In this document: positions 1 through 8,072 of the stretch, piece by piece
Layout: each line of letters opens with the position of its first letter
Position numbering within the stretch: position 1 is the stretch's first letter
Assembly (NCBI RefSeq): GCF_009900745.1
Contig: NZ_WXVU01000010.1
Span: 74-64,073 of the forward strand
DNA from: Chryseobacterium sp. c4a
GTDB taxonomy: Bacteria; Bacteroidota; Bacteroidia; Flavobacteriales; Weeksellaceae
Length of the DNA: 64,000 nucleotides
Reading direction: 5' to 3'
Notes under the pieces: model-generated
Seen by the model: the letters and a program-made list of their open reading frames with translations, nothing else
Databases searched by the model: none
Told to the model about the DNA's origin: nothing
Position numbers and translations under genes: made by a program

Positions 1-1
1 T

Positions 2-145
2 CAAGATCTAAACTTATTAGTAAAAGAAAGTATTTATCTTTATAATACTAAAAGACCACATTTAAGTCTTAATATGGAAACGCCAGATAAAGTGCATAAA
101 AAATCCGAAGAAATAAAATATCTCTCCGGATTAAATATTGTTTAA
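2..145 (+). CDS. IS3-family transposase (orfB/integrase), C-terminal end only
   Basis: The window opens inside a reading frame that runs to a TAA at 143-145. The visible 47 residues include the stretch YNTKRPHLSL followed by TPDKVH, which is the conserved C-terminal signature of IS3-group DDE transposases (YN..RPH.SL...TP). The catalytic DDE residues would lie to the left, outside the window. The product would catalyse strand transfer of its own element in the cytoplasm. Whether the full copy is intact cannot be seen. The frame is too short to be found by ordinary ORF calling, so it rests on motif reading alone. Confidence 0.8.
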   Translation, partial: QDLNLLVKESIYLYNTKRPHLSLNMETPDKVHKKSEEIKYLSGLNIV

Positions 146-149
146 TTTA

Positions 150-174
150 TGTCAACCTATTTTAGGACGACTCA
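150..174 (+). repeat. Candidate right terminal inverted repeat of the IS3 element
   Basis: Just after the transposase stop comes TGTCAACCTATTTTAGGACG, a T-rich stretch resembling the terminal repeats of the IS150 branch of IS3. The partner end is outside the window, so the boundary is a guess. It runs into the stop codon of the desaturase gene at 172-174. Confidence 0.4.
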
Positions 175-1221
175 TGATTTTAAAAATTCCCGAAAACGGT
201 TTGCTCTTCTAAAAGTTCCCAGATCATTGAACCTCACCCCATATTTCCTCAATACTTCATGTGCCTGTTTTCTTCCCATATGGCGTACATAAAATGTTTC
301 GTTGACTACAAAATGATGAATACTGTGTGTCCATCCGAAAAAGAAACAAAATACCTGCATAGGAAAAGTCCACCACACATTCAAAACTTGTGTCTGTTCA
401 ATAACATTTCCTTCCTCCACATCACCAAAATAATGCATATTGGAAGTGATAAAATGTAAACAGAATTGACGCAACAAGTTGGGGAGAAGAATTGTATAAA
501 TAACTACGTTTAAGCTACTCAATACATTTTCAATATAAGAAGGAAAACTGATATCTGTTTTAAATACTATATTGATCAAACCCAGTACCCAATCTGCAAA
601 AAAGAAATATAAAATTACATGCGCAAAGATCGTTAGAGGGATTAAGCTTAAAAATGTAATTCGTTTCAACGTTGTAGACGTTTCTTCTTTTAGGTTTCCA
701 TTTTTCACTTCCTTATCCATATCATTAAACATCTGATGAAGACGGAAAAGACCTCCTAAAACAACATCAGCCATTGTCAACAATCGTTTGACGGACCAGC
801 GTTCGCCATTCGTTACGGCACGCTCCTCCACATCATGCAATGTTCCTGAAAATTTATGATGATGATAATGCAGGGTACGTCTGATCCAGGGATTAACTGT
901 TAATGGACGCAAAATCCAGACACTTAAAAGCATAAAATGATGTACTGGTTTTTGCTTTTTAAAATAAAGCCAATGAATAAGATCATGCTCAATCTCGTGA
1001 AGAACTCCCATAAAAAAGGCATTCATAATAATCATTAACCAGGTTGGAATAATAGCTTTATACCAAGCTAAAGATACTACAACAATGGCAATAATTGAAA
1101 ATAAAAATATCAAAAAACCAATACTATCCTGTCTTTTCAATAACGGATAATCCTCTTTAAGCTGTTGATAAGATTGATTAATCTCTTTTCTGATCTGTCG
1201 TGATGTTTCCTGATGTTTCAT
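172..1221 (-). CDS. Membrane fatty-acid desaturase / hydroxylase superfamily protein
   Basis: This 349-aa membrane protein carries the histidine clusters of the di-iron fatty-acid desaturase superfamily. They are HEIEHDLIH near residues 74-82, HYHHH near residue 118, and HSIHH near residue 299. Hydrophobic segments lie around residues 34-73, 187-225 and 235-250, as expected for an integral membrane oxidoreductase that introduces a double bond or hydroxyl using a di-iron centre. The substrate cannot be told from sequence. It is a single-gene unit: a TAnnTTTG-type element lies about 20 nt before the ATG. Its stop codon overlaps the presumed end of an IS3 element, so the last few residues may have been altered by that insertion. 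Confidence 0.8.
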   Translation of the reverse strand: MKHQETSRQIRKEINQSYQQLKEDYPLLKRQDSIGFLIFLFSIIAIVVVSLAWYKAIIPTWLMIIMNAFFMGVLHEIEHDLIHWLYFKKQKPVHHFMLLSVWILRPLTVNPWIRRTLHYHHHKFSGTLHDVEERAVTNGERWSVKRLLTMADVVLGGLFRLHQMFNDMDKEVKNGNLKEETSTTLKRITFLSLIPLTIFAHVILYFFFADWVLGLINIVFKTDISFPSYIENVLSSLNVVIYTILLPNLLRQFCLHFITSNMHYFGDVEEGNVIEQTQVLNVWWTFPMQVFCFFFGWTHSIHHFVVNETFYVRHMGRKQAHEVLRKYGVRFNDLGTFRRANRFREFLKS

Positions 1222-1240
1222 CTTATTGTGATTTGATGAT

Positions 1241-1248
1241 CAAAAATA
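1241..1248 (-). promoter_or_regulatory. Candidate -7 element (TATTTTTG) for the desaturase gene
   Basis: Read on the minus strand this is TATTTTTG, matching the Bacteroidetes consensus TAnnTTTG, about 20 nt upstream of the desaturase ATG at 1221. I see no clear -33 TTTG box. Confidence 0.4.
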
Positions 1249-1347
1249 ACAATTTTTATTATTAACACACACATAAGTGAAAAATTTTAAATTAAATTTA
1301 TCTAAAAATTAATATAGATTTATTTTTCATTAATTAGCTATCATAAC

Positions 1348-1384
1348 AAATCCGGCGTTGAGACAAGTCTCAACGCCGGATTTT
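1348..1384 (-). terminator. Strong intrinsic terminator below the lipoprotein gene
   Basis: A perfect 13-bp stem (TCCGGCGTTGAGA with its complement) around a 4-nt loop CAAG, flanked by A- and T-runs on either side. It lies 20 bp beyond the stop of the minus-strand lipoprotein gene and above the desaturase promoter, so it insulates the two genes. Confidence 0.8.
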
Positions 1385-1405
1385 ATTTTGAAAGTATTAG
1401 TTTTT

Positions 1406-1822
1406 TTAAAATATATAACTTGCGGAAGCAGATAAATACTGACCACTGGAAGTTCCTTCTTTTTTCAGTTCACCATCTACCCAAATCTGAACTTTTAAAG
1501 TAGAAGTAGCATCTACTCCAATTGCGTTTACGACCACATTTGCATTGTAAGCACCCGCTTCTGATGTTACTTCAGGGCTTGACCATGTTGTTCCACTAAG
1601 ACTTGTAGCCGTTGTAGGATTACCATCAATTCCGTATACAGCCCCATCAATATTAGTTCCTGTAGAGGCAATTGCCTTAAAAACTACTTTATGACTCTTT
1701 TTTGCACCATTTACATTATCATCATCATCTTTGCTGCAAGAAGCTACAAATCCCATTAACATGGTTGCCAATAGTACCACAAATGTGCCTCTCAAAAGTT
1801 GATTCATTCTCGTTTTTTTCAT
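1406..1822 (-). CDS. Small secreted lipoprotein, function unknown
   Basis: A 138-aa protein with a type II signal peptide: a hydrophobic stretch at residues 11-27 ends in the lipobox FVASC, with Cys29 as the expected lipidation site, followed by an acidic KDDDD run typical of Bacteroidetes surface lipoproteins. The mature part alternates short beta-type segments and holds the motif VDGELKK. The lipoprotein at 4675-5109 has the same length, layout and a matching IDGEVAR motif, so the two look like paralogues on either side of the two-component operon. The overall pattern (a short beta domain with a VDGK-like hairpin) recalls MmpS-type accessory proteins, but this is weak. No function is assigned. 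Confidence 0.7.
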   Translation of the reverse strand: MKKTRMNQLLRGTFVVLLATMLMGFVASCSKDDDDNVNGAKKSHKVVFKAIASTGTNIDGAVYGIDGNPTTATSLSGTTWSSPEVTSEAGAYNANVVVNAIGVDATSTLKVQIWVDGELKKEGTSSGQYLSASASYIF

Positions 1823-2024
1823 AATCTTTTTGTTTAAATTTTAGTTACTTTATATGATATTCTATGATTAGTGATTTGTATCTGCAAAGCTATTGGAGTC
1901 TTCATACTTTATCAATCCTGAAAATGGTGTGATTTTTTCTACCTAAATTCAGGTATTTTTTATGCTAAAATTTTTAATTAAATTGTCCGTTTATTAAAAA
2001 TATATCCTACCGAACTGATATCTG

Positions 2025-3998
2025 ATGAAGAGATTACTGATCCTATTAAGTATATTATTGTCCTTTGGTGTACAATCGCAACAAATCATACCTCTTAATG
2101 AGAAGCCTTATTTAGACAGTTTACAAAGCATCATAAGAAGCAATGAAACTCATAGTGCAAAAGCCAATGCGGCCTTCCTTTTGTCCAATTATTACAGAAA
2201 TATTGATTCTCTTTCAAGTAAAAAATATTTAGAGAATGGCAAATTACTCATTAAAGGAGATGCTTTTCTTTCTGCTAAATATGATTTCTATGCAGCACAA
2301 TATAATCTGGATCGCAACAAAGCAAAGGCTGCGACTTCCTATCAAAAAGCAATTAAAGCTCTATCCAAAATAAAAAATGAGGAATCTGATCTTCTTCAGG
2401 CTTCTGCATGGTACAGCTATGGAGTGACTCAAAAAGATAAGGAAGGATATCCTTTTTTGGTAAAAATCATCCTTGAGAAAAGCATTCCACTGGCTAAAAA
2501 ATATGAAGGCAGTAGAAATCTGGGTTTTTTATACACCCAGTTTGCTGTAATTCTTACTTATAATGCTGAATTTAAAAAAGCGGAGGAATACAATACAAAA
2601 GCACTGAATATTCTTGAAAAGAAATACCCAAACTCTACCGAACTGTTTTTCAATTATTTAAATTTTTCCAATAATTTCTGTTATCAGGCCAAAAGTACAG
2701 AGGCTAAAAAGTTTTTAGACAAAGCAGAAATGCTCATCAGTCCTTATCCCGATTCTTCCGTAAATGCCTTTTATTACTACAGCAAAACGCTTTATTATAT
2801 TACCCAACAAAGAAACTCAGAAGCCGTATCGGTGATCGATAAAGGGATTTTATATGCTAAAAGGTTTAATCAAAATTTATTGGCTCAGATGTTTTATTTC
2901 AATAAATATGATATTCTGAGAAAATTAAAGAAATACAATGAGGCAAAAGGTACTTTGGAAGCTATTCTATCAGAAAAGTCTCTCGCCATAGATCTTAATA
3001 ACAGAAAAACCATTTATAAACAGCTATCGTCTTTAAGTGAAGAAATGGGAAATCCCAAGGAAGCTTTGGCATGGGAACAAAAATATTCTCATCTTAATGA
3101 CAGTCTGAATACTGAAAATGTAAAACTTGAAATCAATAAAATTGAAACTAAATTTAACACTGCAGAAAAAGAAAGAAAAATAGCTACGTTAAACACAGAA
3201 AAGAAACAAAAAGAACTGGAAGTCAACAAGAAAAACTCTTATTTATGGGGATTGAGTCTGGTTTTATTATTGGTGATAAGTCTTTTGATTTTCCTCTATA
3301 TCATCTTTAGAAAGAATAAGAAGATTTCTGAACAGAAAATAAAAGAAATAAAACAAAAGGAAGAACTCTCTTTAACAAAAGCTATTCTTGATGGAGAAGA
3401 AAGAGAAAGAGAACGTATTGCCAGGGATCTTCATGATGGCTTGGGAGGAATGCTTGCTGGAGTAAAAATCAACTTTTCAACATGGTCTGCTAACCATTTA
3501 GATTCTGAAAAGGATAAAGAATTTTATAAGATCTTGGGACAATTAGACAATTCCGTAAGTGAACTTCGACATGTCGCAAGAAACCTGATGCCTGAATCCC
3601 TGCTTAATTTCGGTTTAGAAACAGCCCTTAATGACCTTTGTGAATTCTACAACAGAAAAGATCTGGAAATAGATTTTCAAGCCATCAATATTGAAAAGAA
3701 TCTCCCTCTTACTATCCAACTTAATATTTACAGGATTGTACAGGAATTATTAGCCAACGCAATCAAACATGCTGAAGCCAGCAATATTTTACTACAATGT
3801 TCTCAATCAGAAAAAGACTTTTTCATCACCATTGAAGATAATGGTAAAGGTTTTGAGAATGATATTCATCAAAAAACCAAAAGCATGGGACTTAGCAATT
3901 TAAAAAACAGAGTTGATTATCTGAAAGGAAATATGGAAATCAGTTCAGACAACCAGGGTACAACAATTAATATAGAACTCAATATAGATGGAGAATGA
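2025..3998 (+). CDS. TPR-containing sensor histidine kinase (HisKA_3 / NarL-type partner)
   Basis: This 657-aa protein has a signal peptide (residues 1-18). It then has a long helical periplasmic part with tetratricopeptide-like repeats (about 50-370), a charged coiled coil, and one membrane segment near 404-428. The cytoplasmic kinase follows. The HisKA_3 dimerisation motif ERIARDLHDGLGG contains the phospho-acceptor His470, and the HATPase domain shows the N-box NAIKHA and the G-box DNGKGF near the C-terminus. The family autophosphorylates and passes phosphate to a LuxR-type regulator. The partner gene overlaps the last 11 bp here, so translation is probably coupled. The signal sensed is unknown. 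The nearby pair of small lipoproteins could be targets, but that is only positional. Confidence 0.9.
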   Translation: MKRLLILLSILLSFGVQSQQIIPLNEKPYLDSLQSIIRSNETHSAKANAAFLLSNYYRNIDSLSSKKYLENGKLLIKGDAFLSAKYDFYAAQYNLDRNKAKAATSYQKAIKALSKIKNEESDLLQASAWYSYGVTQKDKEGYPFLVKIILEKSIPLAKKYEGSRNLGFLYTQFAVILTYNAEFKKAEEYNTKALNILEKKYPNSTELFFNYLNFSNNFCYQAKSTEAKKFLDKAEMLISPYPDSSVNAFYYYSKTLYYITQQRNSEAVSVIDKGILYAKRFNQNLLAQMFYFNKYDILRKLKKYNEAKGTLEAILSEKSLAIDLNNRKTIYKQLSSLSEEMGNPKEALAWEQKYSHLNDSLNTENVKLEINKIETKFNTAEKERKIATLNTEKKQKELEVNKKNSYLWGLSLVLLLVISLLIFLYIIFRKNKKISEQKIKEIKQKEELSLTKAILDGEERERERIARDLHDGLGGMLAGVKINFSTWSANHLDSEKDKEFYKILGQLDNSVSELRHVARNLMPESLLNFGLETALNDLCEFYNRKDLEIDFQAINIEKNLPLTIQLNIYRIVQELLANAIKHAEASNILLQCSQSEKDFFITIEDNGKGFENDIHQKTKSMGLSNLKNRVDYLKGNMEISSDNQGTTINIELNIDGE

Positions 3999-4626
3999 AA
4001 GAATAAATATTGCCATCGTTGACGATCACCCTATCGTTATCGAAGGATTAAAAACGATGCTGAACAGCCACCCTTCCTTCAATATTCCGGAAACATTTAC
4101 CTCCGGTTCAGAAATCATCGCTTTTATGGATTCCAAGAAGATAGATATCATTTTATTGGATATAACACTTCCTGATGCCAATGGCACGGAACTATGCAGA
4201 GAAATAAAAAAAATATCGCCTGATACTTCTGTAATTATGTTCAGTAACCGCTCTGAGAGAAGCATTATCATGCAATCTATCCAAAACGGAGCCAGTGGGT
4301 ATATTCTTAAAAACACCTCTATTGATGAATTGGTGATTTGTATCAAAGGAGCTCTATTGGGAGATATTGTTTTTTGCAATGAAACCAAACAGATCATCCG
4401 TAAGCCTTCTCAAAATGATCTGCCCATTCCCAGGCTCACTAAAAGGGAAAAACAGATTCTACAGCTGGTAGCCCAAGGTAAAACAAGCAATAAAATTGCC
4501 GAAGAGTTATTTTTAAGTCCACTTACCGTAGATACCCATCGGAAAAATCTGCTTCAAAAATTTCAAGCTAAAAATTCTACAGAACTCGTTAATCAAGCTA
4601 TAGAATATAACCTTATTGAAAAATAA
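3988..4626 (+). CDS. NarL/LuxR-family response regulator
   Basis: The 212-aa product has an N-terminal receiver domain with the acidic pocket VDDHP and the phospho-acceptor Asp58 in LLDITLPDANG. A C-terminal LuxR-type helix-turn-helix follows (about 147-205, starting LTKREKQIL and including TVDTHRKNL). It is a DNA-binding transcription regulator controlled by the kinase encoded immediately upstream, with which it shares 11 bp. This start keeps the conserved NIAIVDDHP at the expected distance from Met1. A strong terminator follows directly, so the operon is these two genes. Confidence 0.92.
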   Translation: MENERINIAIVDDHPIVIEGLKTMLNSHPSFNIPETFTSGSEIIAFMDSKKIDIILLDITLPDANGTELCREIKKISPDTSVIMFSNRSERSIIMQSIQNGASGYILKNTSIDELVICIKGALLGDIVFCNETKQIIRKPSQNDLPIPRLTKREKQILQLVAQGKTSNKIAEELFLSPLTVDTHRKNLLQKFQAKNSTELVNQAIEYNLIEK

Positions 4627-4652
4627 AAAACCGCTCTGAGAGCGGTTTTTTT
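4626..4652. terminator. Bidirectional intrinsic terminator
   Basis: An ACCGCTCT / AGAGCGGT hairpin with an A-run before and a T-run after. It lies between the convergent stops of the response-regulator gene and the minus-strand lipoprotein gene and could serve both. Confidence 0.85.
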
Positions 4653-4674
4653 TATGTTATATGAAATATTTTAA

Positions 4675-5109
4675 TTATAGTTCAAGGAAACTGTAAGCAA
4701 CTTTTGCAACCTTGTTATCTCCTTTACCTGTAACCTTCATTGTTCTGGCAACTTCTCCATCTATCAAAAGCGTAATGGTAAGATCAGAATTATCTTGAGG
4801 TAATACCGCGTTGGCTGCAAAATTGATCTGTGCCTGGCTTGAATTCACCCACATCTCTCCACTCGTCCAACTTTCCTTCAAAGGTGCTGTAGGTTTATCA
4901 TATATAATGTTCTGAGCAGTTCCTACCTGAGTTACTACAGAGATCAATTGTCCTCCTGTAGAGGTTTTGGCTATGAATTGAACCACATGATCCTTAAATT
5001 CTTCATCCTCATCTTTTTTACATGAATTTACAACAGTAATCACTGAAAATAATAAAACGAATAAAGAAGAAAGCCTAAACAGACTTTTTAAATTGTAAAA
5101 TTGCTTCAT
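4675..5109 (-). CDS. Small secreted lipoprotein, paralogue of the one at 1406-1822
   Basis: A 144-aa protein with a signal peptide ending in the lipobox VVNSC, followed by KKDEDEE. The mature domain has the same plan as the lipoprotein at 1406-1822: an early VVQFIAKTSTGG (compare VVFKAIASTGT), a central WTSGE (compare WSSPE), and a late LLIDGEVART (compare IWVDGELKK). It is therefore most likely a diverged duplicate. Function is unknown. It has its own candidate -7 element and shares a terminator with the two-component operon. The lipobox supports envelope attachment; outer-membrane or surface location is inferred from the acidic residues after the cysteine. Confidence 0.72.
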   Translation of the reverse strand: MKQFYNLKSLFRLSSLFVLLFSVITVVNSCKKDEDEEFKDHVVQFIAKTSTGGQLISVVTQVGTAQNIIYDKPTAPLKESWTSGEMWVNSSQAQINFAANAVLPQDNSDLTITLLIDGEVARTMKVTGKGDNKVAKVAYSFLEL

Positions 5110-5134
5110 TTCTCCAAATAGATTTTTAATGTTT

Positions 5135-5142
5135 CAAATATA
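5135..5142 (-). promoter_or_regulatory. Candidate -7 element (TATATTTG) for the lipoprotein gene
   Basis: On the minus strand the sequence reads TATATTTG, an exact match to TAnnTTTG, about 26 nt before the ATG at 5109. Confidence 0.45.
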
Positions 5143-5443
5143 AGTTTTTTATTAATATAAAAATATCTTTAATAAAAATTTTACAACATTTTTTTACAAA
5201 AAATATCAAATTAATAAAAATAGAAACTACATTAAAAAATCTAATAATACAATGTAATCCATTAATTATTAAACATAAAACACTTTTATATTCAAAATCA
5301 TTTTAATACTGATAAAAGCTTTAGTAAAAACACCGAACAATAATGCTTATGTAATGATGAGCCTTAGATATTTCTGCAAAATAAATTATCCTATTCCCTT
5401 ATACGAATCAAAAAAGATAGAATTTACAATGTAATTTATTAGT

Positions 5444-5451
5444 TATATTTG
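5444..5451 (+). promoter_or_regulatory. Candidate -7 element (TATATTTG) almost touching the esterase start
   Basis: TATATTTG matches TAnnTTTG exactly but ends only 4 nt before the ATG at 5456. If used, transcription would begin at or next to the start codon and give a leaderless message. Confidence 0.35.
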
Positions 5452-5455
5452 CTGT

Positions 5456-6094
5456 ATGAATTTAGATTACATAGTAAGAGAACCAGAAAATATAACCTCT
5501 ACTACCCCTATACTTTTTATGCTTCATGGCTATGGCAGCAATGAGCAAGACCTTTTCAGCTTTAGAGAAACACTTCCGAAAGATTGGATCATCATCAGTT
5601 TCAGAGCTCCAAGAGCCACTCAATTTGAAGGGTATTCATGGTATGATATTGATTTCAATGATCCAGAAAAGTTTATTGATGTTCCTCAGGCTAAAGAGTC
5701 TTTAAATGCTGCATTGGAAAGCATATTGAAAATCATTAATAATTACGGTCTCACAGAAAGCAATGTCCATTTATGCGGATTTAGTCAGGGAGGAGTATTA
5801 TGCTATGCCCTGGCATTGAAATATCCTGAACTGTTTACAAAAATTGCTTGTTTAAGTGCCTATACGGAAGATAAAATTCTGGACGGAATTATAAAAGATA
5901 AAAAGAAGCTGGAAAAATTAAGATTCTTTGTTTCTCATGGTACCGATGATGCGGTTATCCCAATTGATTGGGGAAGAAAAGCTGCTGAGCTGCTTTATGA
6001 CCTTAACTGCTATTTTACGTTTAGAGAGTATATGAGCGGACATGGCGTGAATCAGAAAAATTATATGGACTTAATGGAATTTTTCTCCAAATAG
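5456..6094 (+). CDS. Alpha/beta-hydrolase, phospholipase/carboxylesterase family
   Basis: The 212-aa protein matches the compact phospholipase/carboxylesterase (EstB/acyl-thioesterase-like) family in length and motifs. It has the early oxyanion-region motif MLHGYGSNEQD, the nucleophile elbow GFSQGG (Ser near residue 111), the acid in GTDDAVIP and the catalytic His in SGHGVN near the end. There is no signal peptide, so it should act in the cytoplasm on carboxylic or acyl esters; the natural substrate is unknown. It stands alone between its own promoter region and a terminator. The ATG at 5456 is the only one that keeps the full first strand of the fold. Confidence 0.85.
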   Translation: MNLDYIVREPENITSTTPILFMLHGYGSNEQDLFSFRETLPKDWIIISFRAPRATQFEGYSWYDIDFNDPEKFIDVPQAKESLNAALESILKIINNYGLTESNVHLCGFSQGGVLCYALALKYPELFTKIACLSAYTEDKILDGIIKDKKKLEKLRFFVSHGTDDAVIPIDWGRKAAELLYDLNCYFTFREYMSGHGVNQKNYMDLMEFFSK

Positions 6095-6148
6095 TATCCA
6101 CTATCAATTAAATTTAATAAAATCCTACATTTCATTGTAGTTTATACA

Positions 6149-6176
6149 AACATTCCAGTATTTGGGATGTTTTTTT
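6149..6176 (+). terminator. Intrinsic terminator after the esterase gene
   Basis: ACATTCC and GGGATGT form a 7-bp stem (one G-T pair) around a 7-nt loop, followed by seven T residues. Confidence 0.7.
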
Positions 6177-6210
6177 ATTATAATAAAGATAAATTCAGTA
6201 AATTCAGTAA

Positions 6211-7536
6211 ATGAAACTAAAACTTCTTTTACTGAGTTTATTATTAGGCATTTTTGTTCATGCCCAGAACTCTTTTCAGCTTATTAATACTAAAAAAACG
6301 GTCATTCCTTTTAAGCTTATTAACAATTTGATCTTTATCCCGATCAATATTAATGGAGCTGAACTGACTTTTATGCTGGATACCGGAGTAGCAGAAACCA
6401 TTTTATTCAGTCTGGACAACAAGGAAATTAGATTGGGAAATGTTCAGAAGATAAAATTTTCCGGCCTTGGAGGGAGTTTAAGTATTGATGGTTTAAGGTC
6501 GGATCGTAATATTGGTAAAATTGGAGATCAGATTATCAATTCTACTATGTCGCTTTACGTAATTCTTAATGAAGAGTTCAATATCTCTTCCCATGTGGGA
6601 ATACCTGTAAATGGTGTTATTGGTTATCATTTTTTTAAGGATTATCCTATTGCTATTGACTATATTTCTAAAAAATTAACAGTCTATGAAAATATTGATG
6701 CCTTAAAAAATAAGATCAGAAGGTATGAAGAAATTCCAATTAGTATTGAAAAGGACAAACCTTACCTCAATGCTTATGTAGAAATGACTAATGAAAAGAA
6801 AGAATCAAAACTTTTGATTGATCTTGGAAACAGTGATCCTATCTGGCTCTTTCCTACGCTTATTAAAGACTTTGTTTATAACAGACCCAATATTGATGAT
6901 TTTCTGGGTCGTGGATTCAATGGAGATATTTATGGTAAAAGAAGTCGAATTCATAATTTTTACTTGGGTGATTTTAAGTTTGAAAAACCACTTACCGCAA
7001 TGCCCGATGAATTCTCTATCCAGCATGTTAATCTTGTAAAAGATCGAAAAGGCTCTATAGGCGGAGAAATCATGAGACGATTCTCGCTCATTTTTGATTA
7101 TGCTAACAATAAACTATATTTGAAAAAAAACAGAAACTTTGATGACCCCTTTCATTTTAATATGAGTGGGTTGGATTTCAAACAAGATGGATTGGAATGG
7201 CAGGAAGACAGGGTAAGAATTGAAACCCAGGCCATGATTAATACAGGCAAAGTAAATGAAGTATTTGGGGAGTCATTTCAATATAAGTTCAATCTGAAAC
7301 CCATCTTTTCCATTGCAGGAGTAAGAAAAGATTCACCAGCTTATGAAGCAGGTCTAAAAATAGACGATAAAGTAATCAGCATCAATGGAAGTAAAACATC
7401 AGAGATGACCTTGGAAAGAATTTTAGAAATGATGAAGTCGTCTGAAGGAAAAAGCATTACCATGACTGTTCAACGAAAAGGAGTCAACTTGATTTTTCAA
7501 TTTAATTTAGAAGACCCTATCCCTTATCAAGAATAA
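6211..7536 (+). CDS. Exported retropepsin-like aspartyl protease with C-terminal PDZ domain
   Basis: This 441-aa protein has an N-terminal signal peptide (residues 1-18, ending in HAQ). It carries two retropepsin-type half-sites: LTFMLDTGVAETI near residue 55 with the canonical DTG, and a degenerate LLIDLGNSDPIW near residue 205 with DLG. A PDZ domain follows (about 365-430: GVRKDSPAYEAGLKIDDKVISING). Proteins with this order in Bacteroidetes are annotated as aspartyl protease family proteins with PDZ, and are presumed periplasmic or cell-surface peptidases. Only one half-site is canonical, so activity is inferred. The next gene starts 8 bp after the stop, so the two are probably co-transcribed. 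Confidence 0.82.
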   Translation: MKLKLLLLSLLLGIFVHAQNSFQLINTKKTVIPFKLINNLIFIPININGAELTFMLDTGVAETILFSLDNKEIRLGNVQKIKFSGLGGSLSIDGLRSDRNIGKIGDQIINSTMSLYVILNEEFNISSHVGIPVNGVIGYHFFKDYPIAIDYISKKLTVYENIDALKNKIRRYEEIPISIEKDKPYLNAYVEMTNEKKESKLLIDLGNSDPIWLFPTLIKDFVYNRPNIDDFLGRGFNGDIYGKRSRIHNFYLGDFKFEKPLTAMPDEFSIQHVNLVKDRKGSIGGEIMRRFSLIFDYANNKLYLKKNRNFDDPFHFNMSGLDFKQDGLEWQEDRVRIETQAMINTGKVNEVFGESFQYKFNLKPIFSIAGVRKDSPAYEAGLKIDDKVISINGSKTSEMTLERILEMMKSSEGKSITMTVQRKGVNLIFQFNLEDPIPYQE

Positions 7537-7544
7537 ATATTATT

Positions 7545-8072
7545 ATGACTACTGAAGAAACCACCTTAGACAGAATAAGAACCCGGCCAAGATTTAAAAT
7601 GTTTACTCATCTTAGCAAAGAAGAATATGCTGAAAATCTGAAAAAATATCTTGCTGAGCATAAAGGCGAATTTTCCGGCAACATCAATAAAGAGGTTGCT
7701 ACCATCTGGGTGGAAACAAAAGATGATAATTATTGGAAGCCCTGCCTTGCTTTACGCGTTGAAATAGAAGATGACGAAACCGTAATACGCGGAGTCTTCG
7801 GCCCCAGCTCCGCAGTGTGGACATTCTTTATGTTCCTTTACTTTTCCTTCTCTATTTTCTGGATGACTTTCTTCACCATGTATTATGTAGAAAAGCAAAT
7901 AAAAAGCGCTGAATACCCTTGGGCACTGAGCGCTTCTTTTGTTATGTTATTTTTTATTCTTCTCACTTATATTGCGGCGAGATTTGGCCAGCATAAAGGA
8001 AAAGAAGAAATGCTTAAGCTAAGACAATTTGCGGAGGAATCTACTTTACAATTTGAGAAGAAAATTACTTAG
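7545..8072 (+). CDS. Two-transmembrane protein of unknown function
   Basis: A 175-aa protein with a soluble N-terminal part of about 85 residues and two strongly hydrophobic segments (about 88-112 and 124-147). The soluble part contains a short beta-rich region, ATIWVETKDDNYWKPCLALR. A short charged tail follows. No conserved catalytic motif is visible and I do not recognise the family. It follows the aspartyl-protease gene by 8 bp, which suggests a shared transcript. Its stop overlaps by 8 bp the stop of the convergent L,D-transpeptidase gene. Confidence 0.65.
   Translation: MTTEETTLDRIRTRPRFKMFTHLSKEEYAENLKKYLAEHKGEFSGNINKEVATIWVETKDDNYWKPCLALRVEIEDDETVIRGVFGPSSAVWTFFMFLYFSFSIFWMTFFTMYYVEKQIKSAEYPWALSASFVMLFFILLTYIAARFGQHKGKEEMLKLRQFAEESTLQFEKKIT

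Larger units (their letters stand above)
5110..5455. other. AT-rich divergent intergenic region
   Basis: A 346-bp non-coding spacer of mostly A and T between divergent genes. Apart from the two promoter-like elements listed separately I see no coding frame, RNA gene or strong hairpin. Confidence 0.6.

Noticed and set aside
4026..4397. Minus-strand open frame of 123 aa inside the response-regulator gene
   Set aside because: Antisense to a well-supported receiver domain; no recognisable motif.
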